Below are positions 9,907-19,556 of a DNA stretch of 64,000 bases, in pieces; the first letter of the stretch is position 1; each line of letters opens with the position of its first letter. The stretch is from assembly GCA_945875585.1 (NCBI GenBank), contig CAMCLK010000027.1, positions 1-64,000 on the forward strand, read 5' to 3'. The position numbers and the translations under genes were made by a program. The stretch is from Candidatus Kuenenia stuttgartensis (GTDB lineage Bacteria > Planctomycetota > Planctomycetia > Gemmatales > Gemmataceae). The notes beneath the pieces were generated by a model. It was not told where the DNA came from and ran no database searches. It saw nothing but the letters and a program-made list of their open reading frames with translations.

Positions 9907-12900
9907 TTATTGTTTCGACACGACCCCGGGAGTTGCTGGAGGTAACGTGCGGGCAAGGCGCAGGCCGAAAAGTTTCCTTGTTTCGCTTCGCAAATTAGTA
10001 ATGGAAAATAGGCCTCGCTGGGATGATGACGACAGGTCCGAATATGCGCTAAAAGCGATTCCGCGGATCAGTATTTTGTCGTCGGCTGTGTACCCCTGTT
10101 TCAGCCCAGCGAATTGATATGGGTCGTCATCGACAAGGTGTTTGCCTTCGGCTGTATGGTGTTGCCCACCCACGGTGAGTGACCATTGCCATGTGTTGCT
10201 GCCATTCAGGTCGAACATTCCGACATCATTGGGTGGCAGTAATCCGCGACCAAGAATCGATATGCCAGAATCCTTGGGAAAGAAGCTGTACTGGGTATGT
10301 AATTCACCCCGGGTTCCCCAGTGGAAGCGAGTTGTTGACCCACCGCGTCGGGCCCATTCAAATTCCCAGTCGGTGGGAAGCCGGTAGCCGGTGCGCTTCA
10401 GAAAATCAGAGGGCATGACAATTGTGGAAGATTGCTTGTTGATGTCTGGCGGAACAACCATTTGGCTTTCGGGAATTCCTTCATTCTCCGAAAGCCATCG
10501 ACAATAGGCTAGAGCATCGACAAAATTGATGCCTCGCACAGGTGAATCGGGCAAGCCTGATTCATTTCCTGGAGGCAATACTGGAGAAAAACGCCGGTAT
10601 TCTGCCTGGGTGACAAGGTACATTCCTACGGCAAAACTTCGTGGTATAGAAACATCGTCGCAGGTTGGCAGCGAACCGTTGAGTTTCAGGGCTTCGGCCG
10701 AAGCGGGAAGTACGAAGCTGCTGGCATTGAGGCGAAGCGGACCCGGACTGACCATCATGGTATTGGCATTTTTGGTGGCGAGCCATTGCTGCTGGCGGTT
10801 ACGTGGTTTTTCAACCAAAGCAGAAAGCTCTTTAGTCAATCGACTGGACTGGTCAAGCCGTTGACTCAGCAACCATTCCAAAGCGCCATGGACGCCGGCG
10901 TCCGGATGAGTGGTTGCCAGTTTGAGCAAGTCAACAATGTCGTTTGAAAGCCTGTTTTTCAGCCGCTGAGTTTCATATTCGCCAAGGGCCAGAATACACC
11001 CTGCCACAACCCCCGCATCGGGGTGAGTCAAGGCGATTTGGGCCAGCTCATGTGGGTCCTGAATCAGTGTGTGCAGTTTGCCGATCAATTCTGTCCGCAC
11101 TGTTGGATCGGGTTGGTAAGCCAAGGCAAGAAGCGATGCCTTATCACCTAAAGAGATCAGTATGGCATGGGCTGCCGTTTGCTGATCGATCGATAATGAT
11201 TTGGCTTGCCATCGCCGAATGGCTTCCATGGCTCGTTTACGGTCGGATCTTAAACCGGAAATCACGATGGCTGGTTTGGGCTTGGTAGACCTAAGAACCA
11301 TTTCCACCAATCGGTCGGTATCGTTGCCGGCCAGTGCCATAAAGATCTGGCCTGCCACGAATTGATCTGCCTGCGATGTGGCTGGTTGTTCAATAACCTG
11401 ATCCAGTGCGGCAGCGATAGCGTCTTTTTGCGGAGCAAGCAACCGGATCAGTGCCATAATGTTCGTTTGATTTTCCTGCATAAGCTCAAATGTTACAATA
11501 GGGATCACGTTTGGCCATTGACTATTAGCAGGGTCGATTCCAGCAAGCAATGCGGCGGGTCCATTAATCGGATAAGCTCCCGCGGCATCAGTGACAGTTT
11601 TCCAAAGTGCCGAGATAATTTTGGCATCGGGGGGCGCGCGCAAAAAAGCTTTAGCCATTAGGCTCAGTAGCGTAGGATCCCCCGCAAGAGACAGATCGAC
11701 AATAGTTTCAGGTGTAGCGCCTTCAGGGTACAGGAACAGCGAAAGGACTTTTCGTTGTCTGTCTTCAAGTCTATCAGACTGCAACAGCTCACGCGCCAAT
11801 TCACGAGACTTATTGCCACCTGAATCCAGCGGGGCCAGTAGCGGTGCAAGACTATCCGCATTGGCGGTCATCAAGGCTTCAAGCAGGCCGCGGAGGCGTG
11901 TTTCCTCATTTCGCCTTTCCGCCAAAACCGTGAATCGCGCCAATAGCATGGAACCGGCCACCACGGATATCACCAACAAGGCAGCTAAGGCCAAGGCTGC
12001 TGATTGCGTTGGTTTTCGGCGGATCCATTTGACTGCTTTTTCAATCACGCCTGCTTCACGAGCTTTTACAGGCCTGTTGTCTAAAAATGCTTCCAGATCT
12101 TCGGCCAATGCTGTGCAGTGCGGATAACGCCACAAGGAATTCTTGTTCAAGCACTTCAGGCAGATCTGTTCAAGATCCTTGGGGCAGGTGGAGATGAGGG
12201 AACGAGGTGAAATCGGCTCGTTTTCAACCACTTGGCGGATGACTTCAGGAACCGTGGCGCCCTGAAATGGCACGCGGCCTGTGATCAATTCGTAAAGTAT
12301 CACTCCTAAAGCATGCACATCTGCTGCTGGCCCCACACTTTGGCCTGAAACTGCTTGCTCCGGAGCCATGTACAGGGGCGTACCCACCATATTTGCTGAA
12401 AGAGACAACGCAACGGAGTCTTTGCCCAGAACCTTGGCCAGACCCAGATCGGAAATTTTCAATTCGTCGGCCACGGGAGATTCGCCATCCTCAAGTTTCC
12501 GAATCAACAACACATTTCCCGGCTTGAGGTCTCGATGAACAACGCCATCGTAATGTGCCGCGCCCATGGTCCGCGCCAATGCCAATACTATTTCTGCAGC
12601 TTGCCGGGGCGGAAGTGCGCGGTGATTGGCCCATTGTCCCAATGTGCCACCCGGGCAGTATTCCATGGCAAACCATGGGCCTGTGGTTTCTTTGCCAACG
12701 GCAAAAACCTTCAGGAAACCAGGCACACGCAGGTTTCCTTGAAGGCGCGCTTCCGTTTCGAATCGCTCGATCTCTTCTGGAATGGCATGGCGGCCAGTTT
12801 GAATCACCTTGATAGCAACGAGGCGATCGAGACCGTCCTGACGGGCCAGATAAACCAACCCCGAGGCACCCCTGCCAATAATCTGAAGTAGATCAAATGC

Positions 12901-13140
12901 TCCCATTCGCCCCAAAGAAGGAACTACCGGATCGGTACCGTCTTTTAACGGGACGGGCACCACTCGGGGTTTAGTAAGTTCCAGAGCGTTTTCAGCCTCA
13001 TTCGACGCAACTACTGGATTTGGCTCAATAGGTGGTAATGGCTTTGGAGCCAGAAGCTTGCGTGGCCACGTCGCGTCGTAGCCACGCGTATCCGGGGAAG
13101 ATCCGCTATCACCCGGTCGATCATCTGGCTGCATGGTCAT
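9907..13140 (-). CDS. Ser/Thr protein kinase with HEAT-like middle and degenerate SUMF1/FGE-like C-terminus
   Basis: 1,077 residues. The kinase domain spans about 82-355: glycine loop GRGASG at 89, Lys111, HRDLKPGN at 202, DLG in place of DFG at 231, MAPEQ at 258. A transmembrane helix follows at about 380-402. Residues 405-800 are helical and HEAT-like. Residues 828-1067 are a formylglycine-generating-enzyme/sulfatase-modifying-factor fold (GYRLPTDWEFEWARRGG, NDVGMFDLNGS, terminal FGLRLART). The segment where catalytic FGE carries its cysteines reads SSSQRGLFSITN, with no Cys, so this domain is probably a binding module and not an active oxidase. Kinase-FGE fusions are common in planctomycetes. 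No clear ribosome binding site is seen, and ATG 13134 is an alternative start. Confidence 0.92.
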   Translation of the reverse strand: MTMQPDDRPGDSGSSPDTRGYDATWPRKLLAPKPLPPIEPNPVVASNEAENALELTKPRVVPVPLKDGTDPVVPSLGRMGAFDLLQIIGRGASGLVYLARQDGLDRLVAIKVIQTGRHAIPEEIERFETEARLQGNLRVPGFLKVFAVGKETTGPWFAMEYCPGGTLGQWANHRALPPRQAAEIVLALARTMGAAHYDGVVHRDLKPGNVLLIRKLEDGESPVADELKISDLGLAKVLGKDSVALSLSANMVGTPLYMAPEQAVSGQSVGPAADVHALGVILYELITGRVPFQGATVPEVIRQVVENEPISPRSLISTCPKDLEQICLKCLNKNSLWRYPHCTALAEDLEAFLDNRPVKAREAGVIEKAVKWIRRKPTQSAALALAALLVISVVAGSMLLARFTVLAERRNEETRLRGLLEALMTANADSLAPLLAPLDSGGNKSRELARELLQSDRLEDRQRKVLSLFLYPEGATPETIVDLSLAGDPTLLSLMAKAFLRAPPDAKIISALWKTVTDAAGAYPINGPAALLAGIDPANSQWPNVIPIVTFELMQENQTNIMALIRLLAPQKDAIAAALDQVIEQPATSQADQFVAGQIFMALAGNDTDRLVEMVLRSTKPKPAIVISGLRSDRKRAMEAIRRWQAKSLSIDQQTAAHAILISLGDKASLLALAYQPDPTVRTELIGKLHTLIQDPHELAQIALTHPDAGVVAGCILALGEYETQRLKNRLSNDIVDLLKLATTHPDAGVHGALEWLLSQRLDQSSRLTKELSALVEKPRNRQQQWLATKNANTMMVSPGPLRLNASSFVLPASAEALKLNGSLPTCDDVSIPRSFAVGMYLVTQAEYRRFSPVLPPGNESGLPDSPVRGINFVDALAYCRWLSENEGIPESQMVVPPDINKQSSTIVMPSDFLKRTGYRLPTDWEFEWARRGGSTTRFHWGTRGELHTQYSFFPKDSGISILGRGLLPPNDVGMFDLNGSNTWQWSLTVGGQHHTAEGKHLVDDDPYQFAGLKQGYTADDKILIRGIAFSAYSDLSSSSQRGLFSITNLRSETRKLFGLRLARTLPPATPGVVSKQ

Positions 13141-13245
13141 AAGAGGCGGCCCAAGGCGTAGACTGCTTCATGTTACCTTACACCAAAGAAAGCTTCCCTG
13201 AACAAATCTTTCAGCAACTTAATAAATTAATCCATCAGCCCGTGG

Positions 13246-15906
13246 CTATGGTTCAACCACAACCGAGGCTTGCAGCACACGCGCAATCCTTTCCCGGCTT
13301 TCATCCCAGTGCGCTCGCACGGTTTCATCGCTTCCGGGCTTGGGCGGAGCTTTAAGTGATAGGTCCAGCCTGCCTCCAATTTCCTTCAGGTGAGCACGCG
13401 CCAGACTGCGAGCATCGGGGGGAACAGTTCCTGCCTTGCCTAGGGATATATTCGAAAGCGATGTCACGTATTCGCGTTGCAGGTTGCGCCGCAAGGCACT
13501 GCTGGTAACGGCTGGCTTGCCTGGATCCCCCGGCAATTCACCAAAAATGCCATCGGTCAAGGTGCGGAATACTTCTGATAGTTGCAGTGGTTTCTCGGCA
13601 CCCTCGGCTTTCAATGCCGACTCCTGTACCCTGATCAGCGTGGCACCAGACAGGATATTGGACAGGACCACTTTCTGAATGCGCAGAACCCGGGACTGAA
13701 CCTGAAATTCCACCCCGTTCGTCACGGCGCTTTCATTACCCCAGTGATACCACCTGTCCGCGCCAAGCCGTCGCAGCAGTGAAGGCGGAAACGCGAAAGA
13801 CTTGTCGGAAAGAATATGCTCTTTGAGGAAGGTCAGGGCCTGCCGCTGCTTGTCCCCTTTCACGGCAACCAGAGAGTCGCGGCCATTGGGATCTCCACGG
13901 TGGTCGCGGTGGTACTCTTCGCCCCCAATGAATTGTGATACTAAAAAAGCGGCATTGCCGTACTGATTGAGCAACAGTGAGAATGCCTGTCTGACCTTTT
14001 GATATCCTTCACCCTTGTCACCCACTTTGTCGGCAAGTGTCTTGAACAAGTCCTCGGCCAGCAGCATGCGGTCTTGGGCGAAGCGCATGGGATCGGCACC
14101 CAAGTCCCACAAGTTGTTCAGAGGATCGGGGTTGGCTAGATCTTCATCGGTTGCATAGTCGAGGCCGGCGGATGCGCCTCTTTGAGCAATTTCACGGAGT
14201 TTTTCAGCCTCACCCATGGTGTCGCCCGATAAGGGTTTATACGCATATTCAATAGCCCAATAGTCGTAGGGCCCCAGTGTTTGGGTGAAGTAGTCGCCCT
14301 GCTTGACCCCCTTGGGAGCCAAGTTGACCGGCGTGTAATCCATTACCGAGCCTGTCAGCCCCTGCTTGCGGGTGATGGTGGTGTCGTGCAACTGATCATG
14401 CTTCAGCATGGTGCTGGCCTTGAAATTGTGTCGCAGACCCAGAGTATGGCCAACTTCGTGCATCACCACCTCTTTGATGGCCTGCTGAAGCAACTCATCG
14501 GGAACCTTATCGCCCGGCCCAATTTTGCCCTGCTCCGCCAGCACCAAAGCTCCCATCGACAGTTCCAGCTTCATGTGAGCGCCGCACTGGCACATACCAT
14601 GGCGCGCAGCCAAGTCGATGGCCCGATTCTGTGGTTGGCGCATCGGTTCGTTCCAGCCGGCAGAGGCGCCACGCGCGGCAGCAGGATCCGGGGGCATCAG
14701 GTTCCAGCCACGCTTGGCGGCTTCGAGCGTGCTGGCTGGCGCGTTCGGGCTTACCAGCAGTTGGTATTCCTGCCTCCAAAATCGCACCATGCTCGCATCA
14801 AAAACAATGTCAGCGTCGAGAATCTCGCCTGTCAGCGGGTTGGCGCGCGATGGCCCCATGGCATATCCGAGGTCTGTGGTGATCCAGCGGAATGTGTTGT
14901 AATTAATATCTTCCGGATCAAACTCCTCGTTTTCTTGCTGGCGCACCTCAATGGCATCGCGGAAGCCGATCTTCTCGAACGCCTTGTTCCATTCGAGAAT
15001 CCCTTCGCGAACCGAAGCGCGATATTCTTCAGGAACCGACTTTTCGATCCAGAAGATGATTTTCTTTTTAGGAGCCGATAAACGGTTGGGGTTTTTGGGA
15101 TCGACCGGCTCAGCCCGCTCCAGACGCCAGCGGTTGACATGTCTTACAAAATTGGAGTCTTGCGCGTCGGTGGAAAAGTCTTTCACCACGCTTAGGAAAT
15201 GGCCTACACGGTCGTCAGCAAGGCGAGGTTGGTAGCCCGATTCGGGCAGCGGTGTCAGGCCGTAATGAATCACCACTGTCTTGCCGCGGGCATCAATCAC
15301 ATTGTCGTCACCGGTGCGTGACGTGAAGGTGGCGGCCACCTCAAGTTCCAGATTGCGCGGAAATGCCTTGACCTTGAACCACGTGCTGCGGCCGGGGTCG
15401 AATGTGCCCATCCCCACCTGCCCAAAATCGGACATAAAGATATCGTTGAGATTGATGATCACTGACTGCCGGGCGGGCTGAATCGTGACGATGCGCAACG
15501 ACAACAAAATAGAATCGGTGTAGGTGGTTTCAACGGCTCGCGCGACCGGCGTGCCCGCCTTGGCCTGAAACCTGACATTCCGCCGCACCAAATGCACTCG
15601 GTCGCCTACCCGCTTGAAGATCACCACCCACTGCTCATCGAAGTTCAGGGTATGCCCGCCCATTCCGGCGCCCCGGGCCACGGCAATGGGCAGCAGGAAC
15701 GAGCGATCGAACTGGTCGGGGCGGATTTCGGCGTAGACCTTTTCGTCTTTTATGTGCAGACGGAACAACCCTTCCAATTCCTTGGCACCCTTCACGACAG
15801 CATCGTAGTTTTCAAACTTGCTGTCGGTGGCGGGTTGCGCCTGCGCGTTGATCAGCCAGAAACCCACAATTGCTACTATCGCACAGGTGTGCCTGAGGTA
15901 TGGCAT
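13246..15906 (-). CDS. Secreted zinc metalloprotease (DUF5117/DUF4953 type)
   Basis: 886 residues with an N-terminal signal peptide (hydrophobic core to about residue 22, cleavage near AQA). The zinc site HEVGHTLGLRH lies near residue 481 and has the metzincin form HExxHxxGxxH. The N-terminal part resembles DUF5118/DUF5117 (R-P-D-Q-F-D-R-S-F-L-L; LNFDEQWVVIFKR). The long C-terminal part matches the same family of bacterial zinc-dependent metalloproteases. GGAGGG 7 bases before the ATG fixes the start. The substrate is unknown; peptide or protein hydrolysis in the periplasm or outside the cell is inferred. It is transcribed away from the TPP enzyme gene, with 230 bases between the two starts. 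Confidence 0.9.
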   Translation of the reverse strand: MPYLRHTCAIVAIVGFWLINAQAQPATDSKFENYDAVVKGAKELEGLFRLHIKDEKVYAEIRPDQFDRSFLLPIAVARGAGMGGHTLNFDEQWVVIFKRVGDRVHLVRRNVRFQAKAGTPVARAVETTYTDSILLSLRIVTIQPARQSVIINLNDIFMSDFGQVGMGTFDPGRSTWFKVKAFPRNLELEVAATFTSRTGDDNVIDARGKTVVIHYGLTPLPESGYQPRLADDRVGHFLSVVKDFSTDAQDSNFVRHVNRWRLERAEPVDPKNPNRLSAPKKKIIFWIEKSVPEEYRASVREGILEWNKAFEKIGFRDAIEVRQQENEEFDPEDINYNTFRWITTDLGYAMGPSRANPLTGEILDADIVFDASMVRFWRQEYQLLVSPNAPASTLEAAKRGWNLMPPDPAAARGASAGWNEPMRQPQNRAIDLAARHGMCQCGAHMKLELSMGALVLAEQGKIGPGDKVPDELLQQAIKEVVMHEVGHTLGLRHNFKASTMLKHDQLHDTTITRKQGLTGSVMDYTPVNLAPKGVKQGDYFTQTLGPYDYWAIEYAYKPLSGDTMGEAEKLREIAQRGASAGLDYATDEDLANPDPLNNLWDLGADPMRFAQDRMLLAEDLFKTLADKVGDKGEGYQKVRQAFSLLLNQYGNAAFLVSQFIGGEEYHRDHRGDPNGRDSLVAVKGDKQRQALTFLKEHILSDKSFAFPPSLLRRLGADRWYHWGNESAVTNGVEFQVQSRVLRIQKVVLSNILSGATLIRVQESALKAEGAEKPLQLSEVFRTLTDGIFGELPGDPGKPAVTSSALRRNLQREYVTSLSNISLGKAGTVPPDARSLARAHLKEIGGRLDLSLKAPPKPGSDETVRAHWDESRERIARVLQASVVVEP

Positions 15907-16136
15907 GTTGAATCCCTCCGGAATCGAATCAGCAGCGTGTTCAACGAATCTTCACTATTCTACCCACGCAATCCTACCGGCACGATCAACTTATCCAACC
16001 CGAACGGATTTACCGAATTATCCGTCACCTCGAAGCCCGGATATGCCCCAGCTCACTCATACCGCATGGGCCAAAAGGGCTGGGCGTCCGATCCCATAGG
16101 AGATGGATTTGTTGAAGGCTTGGAGGCCTGTTCGCC

Positions 16137-17987
16137 ATGTTGTCCCCCACGCGCCGTGGCGCACTTCAAGCTTTGGGTGCTGCTGCAACTCTTCCCGCCA
16201 TTCAGGGAGACGTGTTGGGCAAGCCACGGAACGATGGCAGCATTCATGGCAAAATGTCGGGCGCCCGGGCCCTTGTAGAAACCCTGCAATCGGAGGGTGT
16301 GGCCTGCGTTTACGGCATTCCTGGCGCTCAGGAAAATGAACTCTGGGACGCCATGAAACAGATGGGACTCCCCTATCTGCTAAGCACCCACGAATATGGT
16401 GCGGCTTCTATGGCCGATGGCTATGCTCGTAGCACCGGCAGGCCCGGAGTGTTGGCGGTGGTGCCCGGCCCGGGTGTCACGAATGCCGCGACCGGGCTTG
16501 GGGAAGCACTGCTCGACAGTGTGCCGATTGTGGCACTGGTAGGCGACGTGGCCCGCGGCGAGAAATACCGCTCGTTTCAGGTGCACGAGATTCCTGTTCA
16601 TCTGGTGCTGCAGGGTGTGACTAAAAAAGTGCTGCACTGCCCGGATGTTAGCCAAATACCGTGTGTGGTCCGCGAGGCCTTCCGCCTGAGCATGGACGGT
16701 GAGCCCGGTCCAGTAGCTGTGATGATCCCCTACACCCAGTTGGTGGATGCCGTGCGGTTTGATGTGCCCGGTCCCCTGCCGCGTACGGTTCCGTGGGATC
16801 AGGAAGCTTTCGATCGCGCGGTGGCATGCCTGTCGGATCGCAAGTGCCGAGTGGGCTTGTTTGTGGGGCAGGGGTGTCTCGACTACGCCCCCTTGGTTGC
16901 CCGTGTTGCTGAAATGCTTCAGGCTCCCGTAGCAACCACGGTGTCTGGTAAAGGCGCCATCGACGACCTGCACCCCTTGGCGGTGGGATGGGGCTATGGC
17001 GGCGCGGGCAGCGCCGTGGCGGAAAAGGTATTCACCCATGTGGACATCGTGTTGGCGCTGAGCGCGCGGTACAGCGAGGTCTCCACCGGATTCTACTCTA
17101 TACCCGAGCGCCCATGTGTGATTCAGGTGGATAGTTGCGCTGACAATATAGGCCAAGTGGTGAAGGTGGCCGTGGGTGTGCATGCCGATGCTGGCCTGTT
17201 TCTGGAAAGGCTCTTGGGGGTTGAAGATCGACTCGCCCGGCCTTTCAATCAGGGGTTGGTTAACGAAATTGTCCGGTTGAAATTCCAGCAGGAAAAGGTG
17301 TTCCGCGCCAATCATCAGAAACGGAAAGCAAGCGGTATCGACCCGATGGAACTGGTGCTGGCCCTGCGCGACCGCCGTGCTTGCAATTCATTGATGTTTG
17401 TTGATGTGACGCTGTCGGAGCATTGGGCGGCAGAAGCGGTGACAGTGCGCCAGCCAAGAACGTACTTCAACCCGACCGACAATCAGGGAATGGGATGGTC
17501 CATTCCCGCGGCTATTGGTGCGGCGCGCGTCCACCCCGGCAAACAGGTCTTCACGCTTACTGGAGACGGGTGCTTCCTCATGGCCGGGCAAGAGATTTCC
17601 ACAGCGGCACGCGAACATCTACCCGTGGCATTTTTCATTCTCGATGACCATGCCTACCATTACATGCAGGCCCTGCAGGAAAAAGCGTATGACCGTACCA
17701 CAGCAACCCATCTTGCCCGTCTCGACTACGAGGCCTTGGCCCGTGGATACGGAGTAGGCTTTATGGAGATCCGCTTGGGAGACAATATCGCCGCTGCTGT
17801 CGATGCCGCATTGGCGACTAACGGCCCTTTGCTTGTACGCGTTGTTTCTGAATACACCGACAGGCCCGTGCGCTGGCTCGACGCCACACGCAAACGCTAC
17901 ATCAGCGAGCTTTCGATTGGCCAGAAAGCGCGATTCCTTTCAAGACTTGGCTCGCGCGCCGTGCAACTGCGCGACCGCAACGACTGA
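16137..17987 (+). CDS. Thiamine diphosphate-dependent enzyme (acetolactate synthase-like) with Tat-like leader
   Basis: 616 residues; GGAGG 10 bases upstream supports ATG 16137. Residues 1-30 contain [17 protein letters not shown], a twin-arginine-like leader. From about residue 40 it is a full ThDP-enzyme chain: N-terminal pyrimidine-binding domain with the conserved Glu near residue 85 ([16 protein letters not shown]), a central domain, and a C-terminal pyrophosphate-binding domain with TGDGCF near residue 476. The motif normally ending in NN reads LDDHAYHYM here. It belongs to the acetolactate synthase/benzoylformate decarboxylase superfamily; the substrate cannot be read from the sequence. 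The next gene starts 13 bases after the stop, so the two are probably cotranscribed. If the leader is not used, an internal ATG at 16254 would give a cytoplasmic form. Confidence 0.88.
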   Translation: MLSPTRRGALQALGAAATLPAIQGDVLGKPRNDGSIHGKMSGARALVETLQSEGVACVYGIPGAQENELWDAMKQMGLPYLLSTHEYGAASMADGYARSTGRPGVLAVVPGPGVTNAATGLGEALLDSVPIVALVGDVARGEKYRSFQVHEIPVHLVLQGVTKKVLHCPDVSQIPCVVREAFRLSMDGEPGPVAVMIPYTQLVDAVRFDVPGPLPRTVPWDQEAFDRAVACLSDRKCRVGLFVGQGCLDYAPLVARVAEMLQAPVATTVSGKGAIDDLHPLAVGWGYGGAGSAVAEKVFTHVDIVLALSARYSEVSTGFYSIPERPCVIQVDSCADNIGQVVKVAVGVHADAGLFLERLLGVEDRLARPFNQGLVNEIVRLKFQQEKVFRANHQKRKASGIDPMELVLALRDRRACNSLMFVDVTLSEHWAAEAVTVRQPRTYFNPTDNQGMGWSIPAAIGAARVHPGKQVFTLTGDGCFLMAGQEISTAAREHLPVAFFILDDHAYHYMQALQEKAYDRTTATHLARLDYEALARGYGVGFMEIRLGDNIAAAVDAALATNGPLLVRVVSEYTDRPVRWLDATRKRYISELSIGQKARFLSRLGSRAVQLRDRND

Positions 17988-18000
17988 CGGACTATCGCAA

Positions 18001-19236
18001 ATGGACCCGGTGATTATTGTTGGCGCGGGCATTTCAGGCCTGAATTGTGCGCGGATTCTCCACCGGGCAGGCCGCCGTGTTCTGGTGCTGGAAGCCACCG
18101 ATCGTATTGGTGGCAGAGTGGCAACCGACACGGTGAATGGTTTCCGTGTGGATCGTGGTTTCCAAGCTTTGCAGACAGCCTACCCCGAGGCGCGCTCGGC
18201 ATGGCACTACCCTTCTTTACAACTACATTCTTTTTTTCCTGGGTCGATGGTTCGTTACCGGGGTTCATGGCACCTGTTTGCCGACCCTTGGTGTCGGCCA
18301 TTTCTGGCACTTGCGTCGTTGTTTTCCGGGCCTGGGAATTTTTGGGATCGACTTCGTGTGGGGCTGGTTCGGCGCGATGTCACGGTGGCTTCCCTGAAAT
18401 CTTTGCTGGCGCGGCCTGAGGTTTCCACGCGGCAACGACTGGAAAGAGCAGGCTTCTCAACGGATTTTATTGAGGGCTTTTTTCGGCCGTTGTTTGCCGG
18501 AATATTCCTTGAGCCAGATCTGGCCACTTCGAGCCGCGTCTTTGATTTTGTGTTCCGAATGATGGCGCTGGGGCCGGTTGCCTTGCCTCAGGGCGGCATC
18601 GCTGCTCTGCCGGCCCAGTTGGCGTTATCTTTACCGTCCACCAGCCTCAGACTGGAAACGCCTGTTGCTGCGGTTTCTGCGCAATGTGTGCAACTGGCCA
18701 GCGGATTATCGATACGCGCTTCGGCGGTGGTCGTGGCTGCGGATGCTCCAGCATTAACCGGATTGGCACCACGCCAATGGCTGCCAACCATGCAAGTGGC
18801 TTTCGCAGCGGACCGGGCACCGTTCAGCCGGCCTATTCTGGGGCTGGATGGCGATGGCAGTGGACCGGTCAATCATTTGGCGGTACCCAGCCTAGTGGCT
18901 CCCGGATATGCGCCTACCGGCCGGCATCTGATTTCGGCCAATGTGGTGGGCGCGCGAGCCCGGGAAAACGAAAAGACATTGCTGCCCGCGATTATGCAGC
19001 AGATGCACGCGTGGTTTGGGCCTGATGCGGCGTCGTGGCATGTGCTGGCCATTCACCGGATTGAAAAAGCGCTGCCCGTTCAGCTTCCGGGTGCATTGGA
19101 ACCGATTGATCGTGCTATCAGGCGGGAAGACGGGGTTTACCTTGCCGGCGAACAACGCCACATGGCTTCTTTGCAGGGTGCCTTGCGAGCAGGCAGGCGA
19201 GTAGCGGAAACAGTGATGGAAGAGATTTCGGTCTGA
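18001..19236 (+). CDS. FAD/NAD(P)-dependent oxidoreductase, amine oxidase family
   Basis: 411 residues from ATG 18001. The reading frame is open about 200 bases further upstream, but that part lies inside the TPP enzyme gene, and the FAD-binding Rossmann motif sits at the very start of this choice ([17 protein letters not shown]). It is followed by the second FAD signature [14 protein letters not shown] and by [17 protein letters not shown], as in flavin amine oxidase/protoporphyrinogen-oxidase-like proteins. The C-terminus has the usual closing FAD site ([22 protein letters not shown]). The substrate is unknown. It could also be distantly carotenoid-desaturase-like, but it is not part of the cassette at 28-33 kb. 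No strong ribosome binding site is seen; coupling to the upstream gene is likely. Confidence 0.88.
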   Translation: MDPVIIVGAGISGLNCARILHRAGRRVLVLEATDRIGGRVATDTVNGFRVDRGFQALQTAYPEARSAWHYPSLQLHSFFPGSMVRYRGSWHLFADPWCRPFLALASLFSGPGNFWDRLRVGLVRRDVTVASLKSLLARPEVSTRQRLERAGFSTDFIEGFFRPLFAGIFLEPDLATSSRVFDFVFRMMALGPVALPQGGIAALPAQLALSLPSTSLRLETPVAAVSAQCVQLASGLSIRASAVVVAADAPALTGLAPRQWLPTMQVAFAADRAPFSRPILGLDGDGSGPVNHLAVPSLVAPGYAPTGRHLISANVVGARARENEKTLLPAIMQQMHAWFGPDAASWHVLAIHRIEKALPVQLPGALEPIDRAIRREDGVYLAGEQRHMASLQGALRAGRRVAETVMEEISV

Positions 19237-19258
19237 ACTTCAAATATGGGCACGAGAC

Positions 19259-19299
19259 GAAAACAAAAGAGGCTGCCTTGGTAACCAAGGCAGCCTCTT
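19259..19299 (-). terminator. Rho-independent terminator, perfect 16-bp stem
   Basis: A perfect inverted repeat has arms 19267-19282 and 19284-19299 around a single central base. Read on the minus strand, the stem is followed by TTTTGTTTTC. It lies 22 bases after the stop of the lipoprotein gene (19322) and so ends the DUF1559/lipoprotein transcript. The same hairpin lies downstream of the flavoenzyme gene on the plus strand but has no T tract there. Confidence 0.85.
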
Positions 19300-19321
19300 G
19301 AATGGGTTAATGAAAAAGCAA

Positions 19322-19507
19322 TTACTTGGTTGGCGTCTTAGGTGGCACAACCATCGGGCCGGTTCCCTTCATGGTGCTCTTTAAAATATCGTTAGCTTTT
19401 TCAGGAGTAGGAACGGGCTTGCTGGCTGCCGAGTCACCACAACCCTGAGCTGCCAATGCTGCGGTTACAACAAAGGCAGCAACCAACGAACGGAAATTAA
19501 TGCGCAT
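19322..19507 (-). CDS. Small predicted lipoprotein
   Basis: 61 residues. The N-terminus is a lipoprotein signal: two early Arg, a hydrophobic Ala/Val core, and a lipobox-like LAAQGC with the Cys at residue 23. The mature part is about 38 residues and rich in Pro, Lys and Thr, with no recognisable domain. AAAGGG is 6 bases before the ATG. It follows the DUF1559 gene by about 50 bases and precedes a strong terminator, so the two form a bicistronic unit. Small lipoproteins after DUF1559 genes are a recurring planctomycetal layout. Function unknown. Confidence 0.8.
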   Translation of the reverse strand: MRINFRSLVAAFVVTAALAAQGCGDSAASKPVPTPEKANDILKSTMKGTGPMVVPPKTPTK

Positions 19508-19556
19508 AAGAAACCCTTTCAGATGAAGAGAAAACGGAAATCTACTGGGTTAAGAA

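Noticed and set aside
9855-9925. Complementary GTCGTGTTGTGTCG and CGACACGAC between the two convergent kinase genes
   Set aside because: The arms are imperfect and nearly 50 bases apart, the right arm lies inside the second coding sequence, and no T tract follows.
14281-15081. 266-codon plus-strand frame opposite the metalloprotease
   Set aside because: The metalloprotease has a complete signal peptide and HExxH site in the minus frame; the plus frame shows no domain and is a shadow.
16380-17315. 311-codon minus-strand frame opposite the TPP enzyme
   Set aside because: Shadow frame rich in His and Gln with no recognisable motif; the plus-strand enzyme is unambiguous.
17803-18000. 66-codon N-terminal extension of the flavoenzyme
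   Set aside because: It overlaps the end of the TPP enzyme in another frame, and the FAD-binding motif begins right after ATG 18001.
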